From positions 372,001 through 436,000 of the forward strand of contig NZ_CP063815.1 of the NCBI RefSeq assembly GCF_015277895.1: a stretch of DNA of 64,000 nt, written 5' to 3'. This document shows, one piece after another, positions 59,996 to 64,000 of the stretch (within the stretch, counting starts at the first letter, position 1; every line of letters starts with the position of its first letter). Both the position numbers and the translations under genes were made by a program. This DNA is from Microbacterium abyssi. Its GTDB lineage: Bacteria > Actinomycetota > Actinomycetes > Actinomycetales > Microbacteriaceae. Under the pieces are notes generated by a model that was not told where the DNA came from, searched no databases, and was given only the letters and a program-made list of their open reading frames with translations.

Positions 59996-60807
59996 CCGCA
60001 CCCCTGATCGTTTCGGCTGGATCCTCGACGCACGCCGGCCTCCGGCGCTCCCTGAACGAGGACGCCCTGCTCGCCAGCGCGCCGGTCTTCGTCGTCGCAG
60101 ACGGCATGGGCGGGCACGAGGCCGGCGAGCGTGCGAGCGCCGCCGTCGTCGCGGAGTTCTCCCGGTACATCGGCCGGCAGAGCCTCGAGCTCGACGACGT
60201 GCTGGATGTGCTCAGTCGCTCCCGCGAGGCCGTCGAGGCACTCTCCGTGTCGGCGATGGCGCGCGCGGGCACGACCCTCAGCGGACTGGTGCTCGCCGAC
60301 GTCGACGGCATGGGGTACTGGCTGAGCTTCAACATCGGCGACTCCCGCACGTACCGGCTCTCGGACGGCGAGCTCGAGCAGATCAGTGTGGACCACTCCG
60401 TCGTGCAGGAGCTCATCGAGTCGGGCGAGATCAGCATCGACGAGGCCGTGTCGGACCACCGGCGCAACATCATCACCAGGGCGATCGGCGCCGGCAGCAC
60501 CGGCGACGCTGACTTCTGGATGTTCCCCGCCGAGCTCGGCGATCGCATGATGATCTGCTCCGACGGGCTCTCCTCGGAGGTGCAGGACCACCGGATCCGC
60601 GACATCCTGACCGCAGAGTCCGACCCGCAGCTCGCGGCCGCCTCGCTTGTCGCGGCCGCGGTCACCGCCGGCGGCAGGGACAACATCACGGTCGTGGTGG
60701 TGGATGCCGTCTCGGTGGCGTCCCGCCCCGGCGTGCAGATGCGCGCCGACGACGACATCGACGAGGACACCCGGCCGCGCGAGGCCGTCGCAGGAGGGAT
60801 GGGCTGA
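59992..60807 (+). CDS. PP2C-family protein phosphatase
   Basis: A 271-residue soluble metal-dependent Ser/Thr phosphatase. Motifs are in order: SLNEDALL, VVADGMGGHEAGERAS, GTTLSGLVL, NIGDSRTYRL, ICSDGLSSEV and GGRDNITVVVV; the metal-binding Asp residues in VADGMGG, SDGL and GRDN are present. It reverses phosphorylation by the neighbouring kinase. The start is GTG, overlapping the previous stop; its stop overlaps the next ATG by one base. Confidence 0.94.
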   Translation: MTAPLIVSAGSSTHAGLRRSLNEDALLASAPVFVVADGMGGHEAGERASAAVVAEFSRYIGRQSLELDDVLDVLSRSREAVEALSVSAMARAGTTLSGLVLADVDGMGYWLSFNIGDSRTYRLSDGELEQISVDHSVVQELIESGEISIDEAVSDHRRNIITRAIGAGSTGDADFWMFPAELGDRMMICSDGLSSEVQDHRIRDILTAESDPQLAAASLVAAAVTAGGRDNITVVVVDAVSVASRPGVQMRADDDIDEDTRPREAVAGGMG

Positions 60808-62135
60808 TGCGGACCACGTACCGACCGGGGGACTGGAACGTCCTGGTGGCTCCCGGTGCACTGATCGCCCTGTCGCCGGACGCGTCGGCGGACCTCGTCT
60901 CCACGCTGTGGGAGCGGCAACGCGGCGGGGGAGACCTCGCCGCCGTCATCGACACGCTCACGGATCACGCCGAGGGATCGTTCGCGACGATGCTTCCGTT
61001 CGCGGCCGTGGTCCTCGAGGGGCCGGATGTCAGGATCGCTGTGCGCGGCGATGTGACCGCGAGCGTCACCGGTCCCGACGGCGAGGAGAGCTTCACGGGC
61101 GCGAACGTGACCACGTGGAGTGAGCGCTTCGTCGCGGGCGCGAGCCGGATCGCCGTCGCCGTCGGCGATGCCGAGTCCAGCACCTCGCTCCCGATCGCCG
61201 GCGGCGTCGTGCATGCAGCCGGTGCGACCGCCGAGATCGAGCCTGCGGACGTGGCGGCGCGGGATGCTGCTGCGCTGCCGGATGCCGCGCCCGCTGCCGC
61301 CGCGCACGTCGAGGAGACATCCCGGATCGATGAGGCCGCTGCGGTCGAGCACGCTCTGACTGAGGACGCTTCGGTGGAGGAGACCGGGGTTGAGGAGGCC
61401 GCCGTCGAGGCGCCGATCGAAGAACCTCCGGTGGAGCAGTCGTCGGTGGCAGAGCCCTCCACGATCGAGGATGAGAATCCCGACGCCGAGGCAGAGCCGC
61501 CGACGGAGCAGATCCCCGAGGTGCCCGGCCCGATCGATGACGCGATCGACGGCGCCACGCTCACGCCCGAAGAGGTGACGTACGCCTCCGATTCGGACGA
61601 TTTCGACCAGCTCTTCGGCGCGACCATCGCGTCGCCGAAGGCGCCCGTGCCGCCCGCCCCGCCCGTGCCGCCTGCTCCCGCCGGCGATCACGACGGCGAG
61701 ACGATCTCGGTGTCCGAGGCGCGGGCGCTCCGCCAGAGCACCCCCACCGCCGAACCGGACGCCCCGACCGCCGTGCTCCCGGTGATCTCGAGCGCGGCGG
61801 GCCGGATCAGGGTGTCCACCGGCCAGGTCGTCACGCTCGACCGCACGGTCATCATCGGCCGCCGACCGCGCTCGACCCGTGCGAGCGGGGCCGATCTGCC
61901 CCACCTGGTCGCGGTGGACAGCCCGCAGCAGGACATCTCCCGCAGCCACCTGGAGATCCGTCCGGAGGGCGACACCGTCGTGGTCGTCGACCTGCACACG
62001 ACCAACGGCTCGACCCTGCTGCGCCCCGGCGCCGATCCGCTGCGCCTGCACCCGGGCGAGCAGACGCTCGTCCTCTCCGGCGATGTCGTGGACCTCGGTG
62101 ACGGCGTGACCGTCGCCTTCGAGGACCTCCCGTGA
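60807..62135 (+). CDS. FHA-domain protein with acidic linker
   Basis: A 442-residue protein without membrane helix. Residues 1-125 form a globular domain of no recognised family (RPGDWNVLVAPGALIALSPDASADLV). Residues about 145-330 are an acidic, Glu/Ala/Pro-rich linker containing many Thr, which could be kinase targets. The C-terminal FHA domain (about 345-440) keeps IIGRRPR, DISRSHLEI and TTNGSTLL, so phosphothreonine binding is likely. Acts as adaptor between kinase, phosphatase and the envelope module; inference from context. Confidence 0.85.
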   Translation: MRTTYRPGDWNVLVAPGALIALSPDASADLVSTLWERQRGGGDLAAVIDTLTDHAEGSFATMLPFAAVVLEGPDVRIAVRGDVTASVTGPDGEESFTGANVTTWSERFVAGASRIAVAVGDAESSTSLPIAGGVVHAAGATAEIEPADVAARDAAALPDAAPAAAAHVEETSRIDEAAAVEHALTEDASVEETGVEEAAVEAPIEEPPVEQSSVAEPSTIEDENPDAEAEPPTEQIPEVPGPIDDAIDGATLTPEEVTYASDSDDFDQLFGATIASPKAPVPPAPPVPPAPAGDHDGETISVSEARALRQSTPTAEPDAPTAVLPVISSAAGRIRVSTGQVVTLDRTVIIGRRPRSTRASGADLPHLVAVDSPQQDISRSHLEIRPEGDTVVVVDLHTTNGSTLLRPGADPLRLHPGEQTLVLSGDVVDLGDGVTVAFEDLP

Positions 62136-63772
62136 GCAGGCCCCCCTCTCCGCCGCCGGAGCTTCCCGGCTTCAGTTATCTCGAACCGCTCGGCACGGGC
62201 GGCTTCGCCGACGTCTTCCTGTATCAGCAGCAGATGCCCAAGCGCCGCGTCGCGGTGAAGGTCCTGCTCGCCGACCGCATCACGAGCGGCGCGGCGCAGG
62301 AGTTCGCCGACGAGGCGAACGTGATGGCGATGCTGTCGACGCACCCGGCGATCGTGACGATCTACCAGGCCGGCGTCGCCGGTGACGGGCGCCCGTACCT
62401 GGTGATGGAGTACTGCCCCAGGCCGAACCTGCAGATCCGTGCTCGCAAGGAGCCCTTCTCGGTCGCCGAGGCGCTGCGGGTCGGCATCCAGGTCGCGGGG
62501 GCGGTCGAGACCGCGCACCGCGCCGGTGTGCTGCACCGCGACATCAAGCCGGCGAACATCCTCGTCACCGAGTACAACCGCCCGGCGCTCACCGACTTCG
62601 GCATCGCGTCGACGACGGGCGCGGTTTCCGAGGGCACCGGCATGTCGATCCCGTGGTCGCCGCCGGAGTTCTTCGCCGACCCGCCGCAGAGCGGTCAGCG
62701 CTCGGACGTCTTCGCCCTCGGAGCGACGCTGTACACGCTGCTGGCGGGACGGTCGCCGTTCGAGCGTCCCGGTGAGCGGAACACCAGCGCCGACCTGATC
62801 GAGCGCATCGAGCGGACGCCGCTGCCGTCGCTGTCCCGGCCGGACTCACCCGGGAGCCTGCAGCAGGTGCTGGAGCGCGCGATGGCCAAGAGCCCCGAGG
62901 CCAGGTTCCCCAGCGCGGTCGCGTTCGCGCGAGCGCTGCAGAAGGTGCAGATCGAGCTCACCCATTCGGTCACCCCGATCGACATCGTCGACGACCATCC
63001 CCTTCCCGAGGACCTCGAGGACGACGACGACGGACTCACGCGCGTCCGCAACGTCGTCAGCATCGAACCGGATGCCGGGAACACCCGCCCGTCGGCGACG
63101 ACCAGGCAGGTGGGAGCCCCTCAGCCCGCACCGCCCGTCGACGCTCCCGGCCCGCGCTTCGCCGCAGCGGCATCCCCCGCCGTCGAGGACACGGTCGTGC
63201 GCCCGGGCACTGCGGCGGCGGCATCCGCACCGGTCGATGAGGATCGGACCGTCCTGCGCGGCCCGCGCACGTTGTCCCCCGAGGCGCCCTCTGCACCGGT
63301 CGCCCCGGCTGCGCCCAGTGACCCCGCTGTCGAACCCGTCACTGCTGATGCGAAGCGCAAGCCCCGCATCGGCATGTGGATCGGCATCGCCGCTGCTGCC
63401 GTCGTGCTCGTCGGCGGTATGGTCGTGGCCATCAATCTGCTCAACGACGGCGCAGGCGAGCCGGAGCCGGTCGCCACTCAGGACGAGGTCGTCCCGCAGG
63501 ACCCGGTGTCGGAAGCCGTGCCCATGGTCGACGAACTGGCCGGCACGCGCGAGGGCACGGCGATCACGTTCACCTGGACGAATCCGTCGCCGGAGGATGG
63601 CGACCTGTACCTGTGGAACACGGTGGATCTCGCAGGGAGCGGCGGCACCGAGACCACGAAGGAGACGAGGGTGATGTTCCAGGGCGAGGCATCCGGCCAG
63701 GTGTGCATCGATGTGATGCTGCGCCGCGGAGACGGGCGCGCCTCCGAGCCGGTGCGGGGGTGCGTGGAGTGA
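62132..63772 (+). CDS. Transmembrane Ser/Thr protein kinase with Fn3-like ectodomain
   Basis: A 546-residue Hanks-type kinase. The Gly loop is LGTGGFADVF, the ATP Lys is in RVAVKVLL (about 41), the catalytic loop is HRDIKPANIL (about 135) and the metal motif is DFGIAS, followed by the P+1 region WSPPEFF. After the kinase comes a juxtamembrane linker with Thr-Val/Thr-Arg sites (EDTVVRPG, EDRTVLRG), a helix at about 413-437 (MWIGIAAAAVVLVGGMVVAI) and a 100-residue ectodomain with ITFTWTNPSP and two cysteines near the end, which reads as one Fn3-like domain rather than PASTA repeats. GTG start, coupled to the FHA gene. Confidence 0.93.
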   Translation: MSRPPSPPPELPGFSYLEPLGTGGFADVFLYQQQMPKRRVAVKVLLADRITSGAAQEFADEANVMAMLSTHPAIVTIYQAGVAGDGRPYLVMEYCPRPNLQIRARKEPFSVAEALRVGIQVAGAVETAHRAGVLHRDIKPANILVTEYNRPALTDFGIASTTGAVSEGTGMSIPWSPPEFFADPPQSGQRSDVFALGATLYTLLAGRSPFERPGERNTSADLIERIERTPLPSLSRPDSPGSLQQVLERAMAKSPEARFPSAVAFARALQKVQIELTHSVTPIDIVDDHPLPEDLEDDDDGLTRVRNVVSIEPDAGNTRPSATTRQVGAPQPAPPVDAPGPRFAAAASPAVEDTVVRPGTAAAASAPVDEDRTVLRGPRTLSPEAPSAPVAPAAPSDPAVEPVTADAKRKPRIGMWIGIAAAAVVLVGGMVVAINLLNDGAGEPEPVATQDEVVPQDPVSEAVPMVDELAGTREGTAITFTWTNPSPEDGDLYLWNTVDLAGSGGTETTKETRVMFQGEASGQVCIDVMLRRGDGRASEPVRGCVE

Positions 63773-64000
63773 CGCCTCGTACTGACGAACGGCCGGAGGC
63801 TTCCGAGCGCATGATCTGGGAGATCGAGGACAAGAAGGACGAGATCGAGGGCCTCGACGCGGACGGGCGTCCTGACCCGGCATACGCCGCCGCTCTCGGG
63901 CTGCTGCCGGCGCCGTTCGGGCGCCGGGCTCTGGCGCTCGTCTGCGACGTCATCGCCTGGATGCTGGTCCAGCTGCCACTGTGGATCGGTGCCGTCCCTC
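63769..64000 (+). CDS. RDD-family membrane protein, 5' part
   Basis: Only the first 77 residues are inside the window. A charged N-terminus (WEIEDKKDEIEGLDADGRPDP) precedes FGRRALALVCDVIAWMLVQL, the first helix of an RDD domain with its conserved Arg and Asp. The GTG start overlaps the kinase stop. It is thus another member of the same operon, which continues beyond the window. Confidence 0.75.
   Translation, partial: MTPRTDERPEASERMIWEIEDKKDEIEGLDADGRPDPAYAAALGLLPAPFGRRALALVCDVIAWMLVQLPLWIGAVP

Noticed and set aside
1..64000. tRNA, rRNA, insertion sequences, prophage genes, attachment sites and defence systems
   Set aside because: I found no transposase, integrase, phage structural gene, restriction-modification or toxin-antitoxin motif, nor any cloverleaf sequence, when reading both strands. 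A tool-based search could still reveal small RNAs.

Overview
The window looks like a chromosomal segment of a high-G+C actinobacterium, most likely a Microbacterium or close relative in Microbacteriaceae. The reasons are the very high G+C third positions, frequent GTG starts, many ATGA start/stop overlaps, promoters of the form TANNNT lying 6-7 nt before a start codon (leaderless mRNAs), and a gene set typical of that family. I saw no rRNA, tRNA, insertion sequence, prophage or CRISPR array. All assignments come from reading motifs and context; no database search was run.

Layout. 1-3.1 kb: the end of a nitroreductase, a FAD/Rieske oxidoreductase and an uncharacterised terpene-cyclase-fold protein. 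3.2-7.7 kb: a crcB pair (fluoride channel), then a TetR regulator with a palindromic operator and an RND exporter. 8-13.4 kb: aldose epimerase, a DEAD-box RNA helicase with a long repetitive disordered N-terminus, a YaeQ-like protein and a radical SAM protein. 13.4-29.7 kb: a large sugar or sugar-acid catabolic region. It has a mutarotase, an ABC importer and a GntR/FadR regulator on the minus strand. A long translationally coupled plus-strand operon follows: enolase-superfamily dehydratase, metallo-beta-lactamase-fold protein, Gfo/Idh/MocA dehydrogenase, CoA-transferase, solute-binding-like protein without signal peptide, enoyl-CoA hydratase, FAH-family dehydratase and ketoglutarate-semialdehyde-type dehydrogenase. 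A convergent minus-strand operon supplies an aldo/keto reductase, an SDR and a Zn-alcohol dehydrogenase. A shared TACRTCA motif lies near three of the promoters. The enzymes fit a non-phosphorylative (Weimberg-type) route ending in 2-oxoglutarate, with an unexplained CoA-linked branch.

29.8-32.1 kb: a VanY-type carboxypeptidase and an acyl-CoA dehydrogenase. 32.2-36.7 kb: an ECF-type transporter locus (S, T, fused double ATPase, second S) that includes a siderophore-interacting flavin reductase and starts at a DtxR/IdeR-like iron box, suggesting iron-controlled uptake. 37-47.8 kb: a secreted subtilase, a pirin, a GNAT protein, RecQ, an SDR, an OsmC/Ohr protein, an acyl-CoA oxidase-like enzyme and the Tag DNA glycosylase.

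47.9 kb to the end: one operon-like block with a 2036-residue exported Ig/Fn3 protein, MoxR ATPase, DUF58 protein, membrane transglutaminase-fold protein lacking the catalytic cysteine, RDD-FHA protein, PP2C phosphatase, FHA protein, Ser/Thr kinase with a small ectodomain, and the start of another RDD protein. It reads as a cell-envelope assembly module under phosphorylation control. Several nested inverted-repeat elements lie at gene ends, and one dispersed repeat is read in frame inside the ECF ATPase.
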